Origin: an uncultured Roseiflexus sp.
GTDB taxonomy: Bacteria > Chloroflexota > Chloroflexia > Chloroflexales > Roseiflexaceae
Assembly: GCA_937935075.1 (NCBI GenBank)
Contig: CALGYB010000005.1
Location: 1 to 32,049 of the forward strand
Reading direction: 5' to 3'
DNA length: 32,049 nucleotides
Under the pieces are notes generated by a model. That model searched no databases, was not told the DNA's origin, and saw only the letters and a program-made list of their open reading frames with translations. Shown piece after piece: positions 1 through 8,461 of the stretch. Both the position numbers and the translations under genes were made by a program. Position 1 is the first letter of the stretch; the number at the start of each line of letters is the position of its first letter.

Positions 1-2
1 CC

Positions 3-317
3 GATGGCGGTTCGTCGCCCTCCAATCTGTCATTGCTGCCGGTTGAGCGTCTTGAAGCGATTATCGCGTTGCTGGCGACGGCGCCGGCGATTATGGCAGC
101 CTCACCGCCGGGTGTTACCAAAGGGCGCATTGCTGCACTGCTCGAGCCGGAAGAGCGCCGCCACGCCGGTCTGCTCATGGAGTGGCTCGACCGGGCAGGC
201 GTGCTGATCGAGCCGCGTTCTGAAGCGTTGCGCTGGCGTGAACCGCGCCCGTTTTGCAGTAATGACATCGCCTGGATCGCAACACAGGTTCGGTCGGTGT
301 GCATGGAGGCGTTATGA
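3..317 (+). CDS. C-terminal part of an unrecognised protein (5' end outside window)
   Basis: The reading frame is open from base 3 with no convincing start inside the window (the first candidate is a TTG at 33), so this is the last ~104 codons of a gene that begins upstream. The visible part is helical and rich in Ala, Leu and Arg. It reads like a winged-helix or small helical C-terminal domain (ITKGRIAALL-type helix, then WLDRAGVLIEP), but this is only a shape impression. The stop TGA overlaps the ATG of the next gene (ATGA at 314-317), so the two are translationally coupled and probably work together. The partner is a TraG/VirD4-like ATPase, which suggests a DNA-handling or membrane-complex role. 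That role is inference. Confidence 0.6.
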   Translation, partial: DGGSSPSNLSLLPVERLEAIIALLATAPAIMAASPPGVTKGRIAALLEPEERRHAGLLMEWLDRAGVLIEPRSEALRWREPRPFCSNDIAWIATQVRSVCMEAL

Positions 318-3232
318 ACCGGGGAGCGCTTCGCAGCACAGCGCCCAATCCGCCGCCGGCAAGTCGTCCGCCGCAGCCCGATCTGCCGCTACACATTGTA
401 CGTGCGCTGGCGTTTGCCAGTATTGCGCTGGCATTCACTCGCCCTGTGGCGTTGCCGTTGCTCGTAGCCACCCCGCCGCAGGGGGCGCTCTCGGCGCTTC
501 GCCTGATGAACGATCCGGCAATCGCTTCGCTTGCGTTGCTACGCTATGTATTTGAACCGGCGATCTTTTCAGTCGTTGTCATCGGCGCGCAGGCAGCGCT
601 GTGGGTTCTTTTGGGTGAACTGTTGTTTGCACTGGCAGCAGCGATTCTCGCGCGCCACGCAGCACGGCGTGCGATGCGCGCGCCGCTCTGCCTGTGGGTC
701 CGCCCGACCATCCGCCCGACAGAGCGCACCGGACTCGCCACGAAGCCCGGTTCGCTCATGCGGTTAATCCACGGCGGTATGGCATCGCGTCACTGGACGC
801 ATGCCACGCCACGGTACGTGCTGCTCGTCAGCGGCGCGCCAGACCTGCCTGCCGAGTTGGGTGCGCTGATTATCGGCGCACCGGAGGAGCGGCAACGCGC
901 CATGATCGTCCTGGACGGGGCAGTTCGTAGCAGTGCGCCAGGGACGCTGGTCAACGCTGCTGATGACCCGCTTCTGGCTGCGGCGCTGCCAGGGCGCTGG
1001 ATCGCCTGGCAGCATTTTGCGCTGGCGCTGCCGCCAGCCTACCCGCTCCACGCACCGACCGTCGCCGTCGAAACCGAACTGGCAGGCGTGTTGCTGGCAG
1101 CGGTGCGACCCTATGGCAGCGTGGCGCATGCCGGTCTGGAGGTGGCATTGCGCCCTCAGGGGGGGATGACGAGTTGGGCGTTGGGGCGGCAGTGGCGCGC
1201 GCGCGCAACGGCATTGAAACTGGCGCTCGAACAGCGCCAGGATTATGCGCTGACGCCGGACATTGCCGCTATCGAGGCAAAACTCGGCGATGCGGCATTC
1301 GAAGCGACTATTGTGGCAACCGCCGTCGCCGAATGCCTCGATGACGCTCTGACAGCGCTGCACGCGATCGGCGACGCACTTGGCGCATTTCAGCAACGCA
1401 CCGCCAGCCGTTTGCAACGTTTCGTCCCTCGTGGTCGCATATCAGCGCGCCAGGTTTCCGGCGAAAACGCAGCCGATATCGTTGCCGCTCTGCGCATGCC
1501 GCTCGTTGCGCCGCCGCCTGCCATCCTGTTGCCGTTCCGCCTCTGGCGTGGACCAGACATTCTGACCGCCGGGGAACTCGGGTATCTCTGGAACCCCGCC
1601 TCCATGCTCGCCAGCGGGTTGGTGCGATGTGATCCCTGCCGCCGAATCGCAGCGCCGCCGCACGCATTTTGCGGCAACGACCCGGAGCGTATCGTGGTGG
1701 GCTACGCTGTGCATACCGATGGACATAGCGCGCCGGTGGGACCGACGCTGCGCGATCTGCGGCAGATCCTTCACCTGACTGCCGGCATGGGCGCCGGGAA
1801 GAGCCGACTGCTGGCAAACCTGTGCCAGCAACTCGTACCACACGGGTTTATGCTGATTGACGGCAAGGGCGACGACCGGGGAGGCAGTCTGATCGATACG
1901 GTGCGCCGGCTTATTCCGTTAGCGGATGAAGCGCGTCTGATCCTGTTCGATCCGCTCGATACCGCCTGGCCCATTGGACTGAATCCGCTGGCTGGCGTGA
2001 ATGTCGCACAGCCAGGCGGCGCCGACCTGGCATTAGGGCAGATTCTGGCAACCTTTGCGCGTATTGATCCGGGAACATGGGAACGTTCGCCCGGCATGCA
2101 ACAATTCGCGCGCATGGCAACGCTGCTGGTGCTCGAAGGCGAAGCGCATCCCACCCTGGCGCATGTCAAGCAGGCGCTCCTCGACGAAGCGTATCGCGAG
2201 GCATTGCTCCAATCGACGCGCAATATCGAAGTCGCCAGTTTCTGGCGCGAAACCTATCCGCGCCTGGGCGAAGGGCAACGATCCAGTTGCGATGCGCTGT
2301 TACGTCGGTTCGATGCGCTGCTGACCCCTGAAACAACGCGCTACCTGGTGGCGCAGGCGCAGCCGACGCTCGATCTGGCGCAGATGATTGCCGACCGTAT
2401 GATCGTGCTTGTGCCATTGCCGGATGTGGCGCTTGGCGGGCTGGCAGGCGCCGTCGGAATGTTGATTGCTCAGGCTTTCGTGCGCGCCGCGTTCAGCCGG
2501 AGCGGCGGCGACCAGACCCGCCACGACTATCCGCTTATCATCGACGAATTGCAGGTGCTGATTGGCAACAGCGACACGAGTGATATGGCAACCGCCATCA
2601 CCCGTCTGCGCTCGCTGGGCATCCCGACAATCTACGCCCATCAGGCGCTGGCGCAATTAGGCGATCTGCGCGACCTGATGCTGATCAACGCCGGTAACCG
2701 GATCATACTGCAAACCCAGGAACCTGATGCAAGCGTGTATGCGCGCGCCTACGCTGCCAGCGGTCTCACTGCCGCCGACCTGAGCGGGCAACCGCCAAAC
2801 GACCACCAGTACGCCGTCCTGCGTTGTCGCGGCACAGTCGCAGGACCGTTTTCGATGCAACCGCTTCCCTGGCCCGTGGCACAGGAAGAGCCGCCACCAC
2901 CTTATGCCGGACCCGATTGGCACAGCGTCCTGCCAGATGACAGCGATCCAGCCGATCGCTTCATTACACGGGTCGTCTATGAAACCGGCAACAGTACTGG
3001 CGCTGCCAGAGAACTGGCGCAGCTCGATGATGGAAACTGGCGTCGGCTGTTGAGCCGCTGGGAGTGTATCAGGCGCTGCCAGCGCCAGTACATTCTGGAT
3101 CATCCTGGCTGCATTCCCGACCGGCTGGAGCGCCAACGCTGGCTTTCGCGCCTGTATGCAGCGCGTCCACAGGCGCTGGCTGCGGCTGAATACCTGCGCG
3201 GGCGTCAAAAGGATCGCATCAGAAAGCCTTAA
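314..3232 (+). CDS. Membrane-anchored TraG/VirD4/HerA-like P-loop ATPase
   Basis: This 972-residue protein starts at the ATG in the ATGA overlap with the upstream gene; an in-frame GTG at 299 is less likely. Residues ~30-120 hold two or three hydrophobic segments. A cytoplasmic part of unclear fold follows. The P-loop is GMGAGKS at ~491-497, and FMLIDGKGD follows it, as in TraG/VirD4 and HerA/FtsK-type motors. Walker B is LIIDEL at ~741-746. Downstream, the region reading RLRSLGIPTIYAHQALAQL then INAGNRIILQTQEP matches the sensor/arginine part of TraM-recognition (TraG/TraD C-terminal) ATPases. Such proteins pump DNA or couple substrates to type IV secretion. No relaxase, VirB or partition gene is visible, so the substrate is unknown. 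The C-terminal ~100 residues look like an added helical domain. Confidence 0.8.
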   Translation: MNRGALRSTAPNPPPASRPPQPDLPLHIVRALAFASIALAFTRPVALPLLVATPPQGALSALRLMNDPAIASLALLRYVFEPAIFSVVVIGAQAALWVLLGELLFALAAAILARHAARRAMRAPLCLWVRPTIRPTERTGLATKPGSLMRLIHGGMASRHWTHATPRYVLLVSGAPDLPAELGALIIGAPEERQRAMIVLDGAVRSSAPGTLVNAADDPLLAAALPGRWIAWQHFALALPPAYPLHAPTVAVETELAGVLLAAVRPYGSVAHAGLEVALRPQGGMTSWALGRQWRARATALKLALEQRQDYALTPDIAAIEAKLGDAAFEATIVATAVAECLDDALTALHAIGDALGAFQQRTASRLQRFVPRGRISARQVSGENAADIVAALRMPLVAPPPAILLPFRLWRGPDILTAGELGYLWNPASMLASGLVRCDPCRRIAAPPHAFCGNDPERIVVGYAVHTDGHSAPVGPTLRDLRQILHLTAGMGAGKSRLLANLCQQLVPHGFMLIDGKGDDRGGSLIDTVRRLIPLADEARLILFDPLDTAWPIGLNPLAGVNVAQPGGADLALGQILATFARIDPGTWERSPGMQQFARMATLLVLEGEAHPTLAHVKQALLDEAYREALLQSTRNIEVASFWRETYPRLGEGQRSSCDALLRRFDALLTPETTRYLVAQAQPTLDLAQMIADRMIVLVPLPDVALGGLAGAVGMLIAQAFVRAAFSRSGGDQTRHDYPLIIDELQVLIGNSDTSDMATAITRLRSLGIPTIYAHQALAQLGDLRDLMLINAGNRIILQTQEPDASVYARAYAASGLTAADLSGQPPNDHQYAVLRCRGTVAGPFSMQPLPWPVAQEEPPPPYAGPDWHSVLPDDSDPADRFITRVVYETGNSTGAARELAQLDDGNWRRLLSRWECIRRCQRQYILDHPGCIPDRLERQRWLSRLYAARPQALAAAEYLRGRQKDRIRKP

Positions 3233-3259
3233 AATCGAGTTGAAAACGTTCGATGGCAT

Positions 3260-3288
3260 TTCACGGCGTCCTGATGAGGAAATATACT
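3260..3288 (+). promoter_or_regulatory. Candidate promoter of the HU gene
   Basis: TTCACG at 3260-3265 and TATACT at 3283-3288 are separated by 17 bp, which puts transcription start ~65-70 nt before the HU start codon. A perfect TTGACA (3288-3293) and a second TATACT (3301-3306) overlap this pair, but they are only 7 bp apart. They cannot form one classical promoter together, so the exact elements are uncertain. Confidence 0.5.
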
Positions 3289-3360
3289 TGACAAACGCTG
3301 TATACTGCGTATTGAAGAGGAAAAGTCATACGACAGATCTGCGGAAAGGATAGACCCAGG

Positions 3361-3639
3361 ATGCAAAAGACCGACTTCATTAAGGCAGTCGCCGAACGAG
3401 CGAACCGGTCGCAGAAGGAGACGAAGGAAATCGTCGATGCGGCGCTGGAAGTCATCACCGAGGCGTTGAAGCGCGGTGAGAAAGTCACCCTGACCGGCTT
3501 CGGCACATTCGAAGTGCGGCAGCGCCAGGCGCGCGATGGGGTGAATCCACAGACGCGATCGAAGATCCACATTCCGGCGACCCGCACCCCTGGCTTCAGC
3601 GCCAGCAGTACGCTGAAGAACGCCGTCAAGGAAGGCTGA
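3361..3639 (+). CDS. hup: HU-family nucleoid DNA-binding protein
   Basis: A 92-residue protein of the usual HU length. It starts MQKTDFIKAVAERA and has the helical dimerisation region (1-40), the strand motif VTLTGFGTFEV (~44-54), and the DNA-binding arm RDGVNPQTRSKIHIPAT with the intercalating Pro (~60-75). It ends in the standard C-terminal helix. HU bends and compacts DNA as a dimer and helps repair, recombination and replication. The gene stands alone between its own promoter and a strong hairpin terminator. An AAGGA-like sequence lies ~12 nt upstream of the ATG. Confidence 0.96.
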   Translation: MQKTDFIKAVAERANRSQKETKEIVDAALEVITEALKRGEKVTLTGFGTFEVRQRQARDGVNPQTRSKIHIPATRTPGFSASSTLKNAVKEG

Positions 3640-3670
3640 GGTTTGGTTCCAATACTTCGATGACCTCATT

Positions 3671-3705
3671 GCTCGCCAGCGCTGATCTCGCTGGCGAGCG
3701 TTTAT
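3671..3705 (+). terminator. Intrinsic terminator after HU
   Basis: A perfect 11-bp stem (3671-3681 with 3689-3699) closes a 7-nt loop and is followed by GTTTAT. It starts 31 nt after the HU stop codon. Confidence 0.85.
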
Positions 3706-4028
3706 CATGACCGCGTCGCGGGCGTTCTCCAGGGGATACGCTATGCAACCAGGGAAGCGTTTTTGGGTGTATACTGACCGCACATCCGTTTCATGCCCGG
3801 GATATAGTGTGTAAGACTGATGCGCGGTCATTTGTACCATACTGCCGGGGCGCGCAGCGGGACGTCGGGGCGCTGCGGGCTGAAGCCCTCGCTGAGAACG
3901 CGGTTCGACCATGCTCACCGCAAGTGAAAGCCCCGCCGGGGCTGCTGATGCCAAGCGCAGTCATGCGTCCACGACTGCCAACGCGCGTTGTGGATCGGTA
4001 CGCTTTGCGAACCGGGCACTCGAACATC
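3706..4028. other. Gene-free gap with GC-rich dyads
   Basis: I see no credible gene in this ~320-nt stretch. It holds two compact palindromes, GGGCT-ga-AGCCC (3877-3888) and AGCCCC-gcc-GGGGCT (3929-3943), separated by ~40 nt. The arrangement looks like a dispersed intergenic repeat of the kind common in Chloroflexota. Open frames here have no start context and poor codon character. Confidence 0.5.
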
Positions 4029-4057
4029 TTGTCTGACTGACTGCAAGTTAGTATAAG
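4029..4057 (+). promoter_or_regulatory. Promoter-like pair just upstream of the solitary CRISPR-type repeat
   Basis: TTGTCT (4029-4034), a 17-bp spacer and TATAAG (4052-4057). Predicted initiation at ~4063-4066 falls 5-8 nt before the 36-nt repeat at 4071. Transcription would read the repeat in the sense that puts ATTGAAAC at its 3' end, as expected for a crRNA precursor. Confidence 0.5.
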
Positions 4058-4070
4058 ACTGCTTATGGCG

Positions 4071-4106
4071 GTGAGAAAAACCCAAATCCTGCCAGGGGAT
4101 TGAAAC
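4071..4106 (+). CRISPR. Solitary CRISPR-type repeat (one unit, no array)
   Basis: A 36-nt segment begins GTGAGAAAAACCC and ends CCAGGGGATTGAAAC. The length, the 3' GATTGAAAC ending and the internal CCTG-c-CAGG dyad are typical of type I/III CRISPR repeats, where ATTGAAAC becomes the crRNA 5' tag. I found no second copy on either strand of this window, and no cas gene is present. It could be an orphan or decayed array, a relic left by spacer loss, or a cargo-type mini-array. A chance match is possible but the combination of features makes it unlikely. Confidence 0.55.
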
Positions 4107-4108
4107 CT

Positions 4109-4258
4109 ATGGCGACACAGCTTTCGCTCAATCTCGATGATATTCTTGTACTACGAAATAAACGGGTCGGTAGTAGTATTATCAATTCTTCGGTTCGTAA
4201 TGGTGGATCTGATCAAATTTCACTCTATGAAGCGGCTGTTATTCTCAGAAAAGTCTAG
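4109..4258 (+). CDS. Small AT-rich ORF between the repeat and the endonuclease
   Basis: A 49-codon ORF starts at an ATG only 2 nt after the CRISPR-type repeat and ends 20 nt before the endonuclease start. It begins MATQLSLNLDDILVLRNKR and ends YEAAVILRKV. No family is recognised. Base composition is clearly more AT-rich than the neighbourhood, like the endonuclease gene. It has no Shine-Dalgarno sequence; the DNA where one would sit is the CRISPR-type repeat itself. It may be a real small gene of an acquired restriction locus, a remnant, or chance. Confidence 0.3.
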   Translation: MATQLSLNLDDILVLRNKRVGSSIINSSVRNGGSDQISLYEAAVILRKV

Positions 4259-4278
4259 ATTGACTATTTTTGAAATCA

Positions 4279-4755
4279 ATGAAGCCGTTCAACCCTTTGG
4301 ATAAGCAGAACCTGGGAATAAGCGTGGTACGGGCGTTGCTCTCACAAACGCTCCATCCTCTGCCACCCTCGCAGAAATTCAAAGGTGCTGGGGTATATGC
4401 TATATACTATGCCGGAGCGCATGAGTTGTATCGGTCTCTGAACATACAAAGTGATGATGATACGGAGAAAAGCCCTATCTATGTAGGAAAGGCTGTTCCT
4501 GCAGGCGCAAGAATGGGTATATTAGGTGAGACATTGCTCATTGAGCAGTTTCGCCCGATATGGAATGTGCTTGTGCCTGGTTTTGGAAATCACGATCCTG
4601 GCAAGGGAAGGTACAACCAGCAACGCTCTGCGTGGGACACGCTGCATCCCGGTCGGCAATGGGCGGCAAAGCTTAAGGACTATCCGAAAACGCGCGATCA
4701 AATCGCTGAGGAGGTGCGCCAGGCGCTCACGATTGGTGGAAACTTGCGTCCCTGA
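4279..4755 (+). pseudogene. Eco29kI-type GIY-YIG restriction endonuclease, apparently internally deleted
   Basis: This 158-residue protein matches the Eco29kI type II restriction endonuclease family, which is normally ~210 residues. The N-terminal FNPLDKQNLG, GAGVYAIYYAG (GVY at 38-40) and PIYVGKAVPAGAR (YVG at 68-70) are followed at ~80 directly by LGETLLIEQFRPIWN and GFGNHDPGKGR...SAWDTLHPGR. In family members as I recall them, ~50 residues lie between GAR and LGE, carrying an R-x3-H helix that is part of the active site (R104 and H108 in Eco29kI). Here that segment is missing in frame, while the later Glu (84) and Asn (96) remain. Cleavage is therefore probably lost. No methyltransferase flanks it, which fits an inactive enzyme. 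The start is the ATG at 4279; a TTG nine bases upstream is the alternative. The low GC suggests transfer. Confidence 0.75.
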
Positions 4756-4890
4756 ATTCGCTGCTCGTGACGTTCAACTAACAGCAACGTTGCAGCGCAT
4801 GGTCGCTGCCGGAAACATCCGACCCGCAACGTTATCACCCTGTCCAGCTGCAACTGCCCTCGCCCTGCCCCTCGTGTCTGAAACTCTGCC

Positions 4891-4919
4891 TTGCGCATCT
4901 AAACGTTATCAAGTATACT
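4891..4919 (+). promoter_or_regulatory. Candidate promoter of the TRAP binding-protein gene
   Basis: TTGCGC (4891-4896), a 17-bp spacer and TATACT (4914-4919) predict a leader of ~50 nt. The -10 is good and the -35 is weak. Confidence 0.5.
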
Positions 4920-4977
4920 TCTTGCATCCCCCCCTTTGTGGTTAACAGATGGTTCTGAAGCAAGGAGCAGCAACATC

Positions 4978-6188
<1,211 letters not shown>

Positions 6189-6189
<1 letters not shown>

Positions 6190-6251
6190 GGGCGCCCCCC
6201 CGTGGGCGCCCGTGCCAGGTGGTTCGTCGGGGCGCCCCCCGTGGGCGCCCG
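6189..6251. terminator. Two direct copies of a GC palindrome between convergent genes
   Basis: Copy one (6189-6212, beginning in the TRAP stop codon) and copy two (6229-6251) differ by a single C. Each can fold as GGGCGCC pairing with GGCGCCC around a short C/GTG loop. They separate the convergent TRAP and deacetylase genes and could stop transcription from both sides. There is no T-run, so they may instead be a dispersed repeat. Confidence 0.6.
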
Positions 6252-6256
6252 CAGCG

Positions 6257-7333
6257 TTACCGCAGCACATCCGACAATTTCCGCACCTCAAACCCCATTG
6301 CGGCAAACCGGTCCAGGATCGCCGGCAGCGCGTCGGCAGTGGCATCGCTGCCGCAGTGCGCCAGAATGATCGCGCCGCGCAGATCGTCCGGGTTGAGTTT
6401 CCGCGTTACCCGCTCGACGAGAAACTCCGGCGTTTTCGGTTCACCGACCGAATCCAGGCTGTCCAGCGTCCAGTAAACCGGCAGGTACCCTTCCGCCAGC
6501 GCGACACGCAGCACCCGCTCGTTGTACGCGCCATACGGCGGACGGAAGAAAGGGCGCGTGGTCGCTCCCGGCGCGATCTCCTGGAGAATCGCCTCGGTTT
6601 CGCTCAGTTCGCGGCGGATGGCGTCGTCGTCGAGCGTCGTCAGATCGGGATGGTTCACCGTGTGGTTGGCGAGTTCGTGTCCGTCTGCAACCATCTGACG
6701 CACCAGGTCGGGATTGGCGCGCATCCAGCGTCCGGTCAGAAAGAAGGTGATCGTTATGCCGCGTTCGCGCAACGCCTCCAGGATGCGCGGCGTTGGCGCT
6801 GCGTCTGCGCCCGCGTCGAGGGTCAGCGCGATCCAGGGGCGCTCCGTGCCGCCGCGCTGTACCAGCAGCGCCTCACCCGCATCGGTGGGCGCGAGCAGTG
6901 GCACAACGAGATCCCTTCCGGCACGCGGCGGCGCATCGAGATGGTTGTATGTTTCAATAAGCGCCACAGTGCTACCATAGCGTTTCGCAATCTCATCGAG
7001 CGTCTCACCCGCAACCACCCGATGCCCTGCATAGCCGACAACGCGCGGCGGGGGCAGGGACGTGGCTGTGGGCAACGACTCGGGTGTTGGCGGCGGGAGC
7101 GTAACGGTGGGGGCAGGAGACGCGGTTGGCGGTGATGGCGGCGCGGTCGGCACGGTGGCAGTCAGCCCGGCTGACACGATGGCGGTCGGCGCCGTTGTGG
7201 AAAGTGGCGTAGGCGACTCGAGCGCCAGCGGCGGCGCGGGGCGGCGCATCAGGTCGTTGAGGAACCAACCAAGCGCGATCCCTGTCAACAGGGTCAGTAG
7301 AATGAGCGGGAGACTGGTGCTGCGCTGTTCCAT
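6257..7333 (-). CDS. Membrane-anchored LysM polysaccharide deacetylase (NodB/CE4)
   Basis: A 358-residue protein. Residues 9-25 form a membrane anchor, 35-97 a Pro/Thr/Ser linker, ~102-146 a LysM peptidoglycan-binding domain (HRVVAGETLDEIAKRYG), and ~166-355 a NodB homology domain. CE4 motifs seen are TLDAGAD (171-177), H-T-V-N-H (224-228) and RPPYG (264-268). CE4 enzymes remove N-acetyl groups from peptidoglycan or chitin-like sugars using a metal bound by Asp-His-His. Here the usual DD of motif 1 is D-A: the catalytic-base Asp (173) stays, but the metal-ligand Asp is Ala. It is the last gene of the cvpA-mutS2 operon, 24 nt after the YcxB-like gene. A cell-wall role outside the membrane is likely; activity is uncertain because of the motif change. 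Confidence 0.9.
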   Translation of the reverse strand: MEQRSTSLPLILLTLLTGIALGWFLNDLMRRPAPPLALESPTPLSTTAPTAIVSAGLTATVPTAPPSPPTASPAPTVTLPPPTPESLPTATSLPPPRVVGYAGHRVVAGETLDEIAKRYGSTVALIETYNHLDAPPRAGRDLVVPLLAPTDAGEALLVQRGGTERPWIALTLDAGADAAPTPRILEALRERGITITFFLTGRWMRANPDLVRQMVADGHELANHTVNHPDLTTLDDDAIRRELSETEAILQEIAPGATTRPFFRPPYGAYNERVLRVALAEGYLPVYWTLDSLDSVGEPKTPEFLVERVTRKLNPDDLRGAIILAHCGSDATADALPAILDRFAAMGFEVRKLSDVLR

Positions 7334-7357
7334 ACCATCCGCCAGTGTCTGATCTTC

Positions 7358-7873
7358 TCACGAAGATCGACGGATGTTTGCGCGTAGAAGTTCCCGAAAC
7401 TCATCGATGGCTTTCTGATTGGCAAAGGCGCGTTTTGGCACAACCGAATACGCCCAACGGCCATGGATCAAGACGAACACACGGTCACTTTCTACAAACG
7501 ACTGATAACGATCCCAGGTTCTGCTGACCCGTTCCTTTCCGAAGCGAAAATGGACACCCTGCCGGTCGAAGACGGTCTCAATCGGCTGGCGCAATGCTGG
7601 ACTGCTGCGGAACGTGGACCAGATCAGCAATAACGGCACAGGATCGAACCAGGTGAACAGCCCAAGCGCCAGCAGCAGCAACGCCGCCGCTTGCACTCCC
7701 GCAGTAAATGCAATCCAGACAGCAGTGAAGATGGCGACAATCGCAACGAACTTGTAGAACAGATGCTTGCGCGTCGAACGCTGATAGAGCCGACAGGCAT
7801 GCAGTTGTTCATCGAGTGTGTGGGTGTACTGCAACGTCATACGTTGTGCGTTTACTGGCGTAGCGGCTGTCAT
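7358..7873 (-). CDS. YcxB-like two-helix membrane protein
   Basis: A 171-residue protein with a basic N-terminal stretch and two adjacent hydrophobic helices (~44-62 and ~64-88). A C-terminal domain of YcxB type follows, with [28 protein letters not shown], then [17 protein letters not shown], then a helix. This small PH-like domain is found in many membrane proteins of unknown role. Its ATG overlaps the stop of the LysM gene (ATGA), so synthesis of the two is coupled. The function is unknown; a membrane or envelope role fits its neighbours. Confidence 0.8.
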   Translation of the reverse strand: MTAATPVNAQRMTLQYTHTLDEQLHACRLYQRSTRKHLFYKFVAIVAIFTAVWIAFTAGVQAAALLLLALGLFTWFDPVPLLLIWSTFRSSPALRQPIETVFDRQGVHFRFGKERVSRTWDRYQSFVESDRVFVLIHGRWAYSVVPKRAFANQKAIDEFRELLRANIRRSS

Positions 7874-8454
7874 GGGATGATCAACTCCTGTCCAATCCGC
7901 AAGTTGTCGGCAGCGGCAGGCGTCAGATTGTTGGCGCGCAGGAGCGCTTCGACCGTCACACCGTTACGTTCTGCGATGGCGCGCAGCGTGTCTCCTGGTT
8001 GCACGACATACCGCCGTGGACCTGCCTGCGGCATAGGGGTGGCAGTCGGTTCAGGCGTTGCCGTCGGTTCGGGCGTGGGTTCGGGTGTCGCCGTCGGTTC
8101 GGGTGTCGGTTCGGGCGTCGCTGTCGGTTCGGATGTCGCCATTGCCAGTGTGGGCAGCGCCGCCGGTGTCGCGGTAATCGCTTCTGGCGCTGGAACGTCG
8201 GTCGGCGGCGGCACAGGCGCTTCGACCGGAGCGGCGATCGGCTGCATGACGGTCAGATCCGCGATGCGCAGGCTCGACATATTGCTGCGCGCCAGGGCAA
8301 AGACTGCGCCAAAAGCCGCCCCAAAGATGATGACCGCCAGCGCGAGGCGCACCCGCTCATCGAGGCGCTGCCGCGTCAGGCGCAACGCAACAGCGCCGAT
8401 CAGCGGCAACAAGAGCGCAGTCAGAAGGAGTGTGATCAGCATCCACTGCGACAT
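7870..8454 (-). CDS. LysM-domain membrane protein with Pro/Thr/Glu repeat linker
   Basis: A 194-residue protein starting at the ATG at 8454, with its ribosome site (GGTGA) overlapping the mutS2 stop 7 nt upstream. Two hydrophobic helices (~4-25 and ~36-55) are followed by a long spacer rich in [10 protein letters not shown] units (~105-140) and one C-terminal LysM domain (~148-194: [28 protein letters not shown]...IGQELIIP). The LysM should bind peptidoglycan glycans outside the cell while the helices hold the membrane. Its stop overlaps the next start. Upstream open frame to 8637 belongs to mutS2 in another frame and is not used. Confidence 0.88.
   Translation of the reverse strand: MSQWMLITLLLTALLLPLIGAVALRLTRQRLDERVRLALAVIIFGAAFGAVFALARSNMSSLRIADLTVMQPIAAPVEAPVPPPTDVPAPEAITATPAALPTLAMATSEPTATPEPTPEPTATPEPTPEPTATPEPTATPMPQAGPRRYVVQPGDTLRAIAERNGVTVEALLRANNLTPAAADNLRIGQELIIP
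8041..8132 (-). repeat. Tandem repeat coding for [10 protein letters not shown] units
   Basis: Imperfect tandem units of 18 and 12 bp (composite ~30 bp) encode the Pro/Thr/Glu spacer of the LysM protein. The unit order is [10 protein letters not shown] repeated two to three times. Confidence 0.8.
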
Positions 8455-8461
8455 AGCCGGG

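Noticed and set aside
1211-1220. ATTGAAAC match as another CRISPR repeat
   Set aside because: It lies inside the ATPase gene and the flanking 28 nt do not match the 36-nt repeat.
3807-4040. A 77-codon frame between HU and the CRISPR-type repeat
   Set aside because: It runs through GC palindromes, has no ribosome site and its composition looks non-coding.
4756-4945. Possible remnant of the cognate methyltransferase after the endonuclease
   Set aside because: No C5-methyltransferase motif (PCQ, ENV) is seen in any frame.
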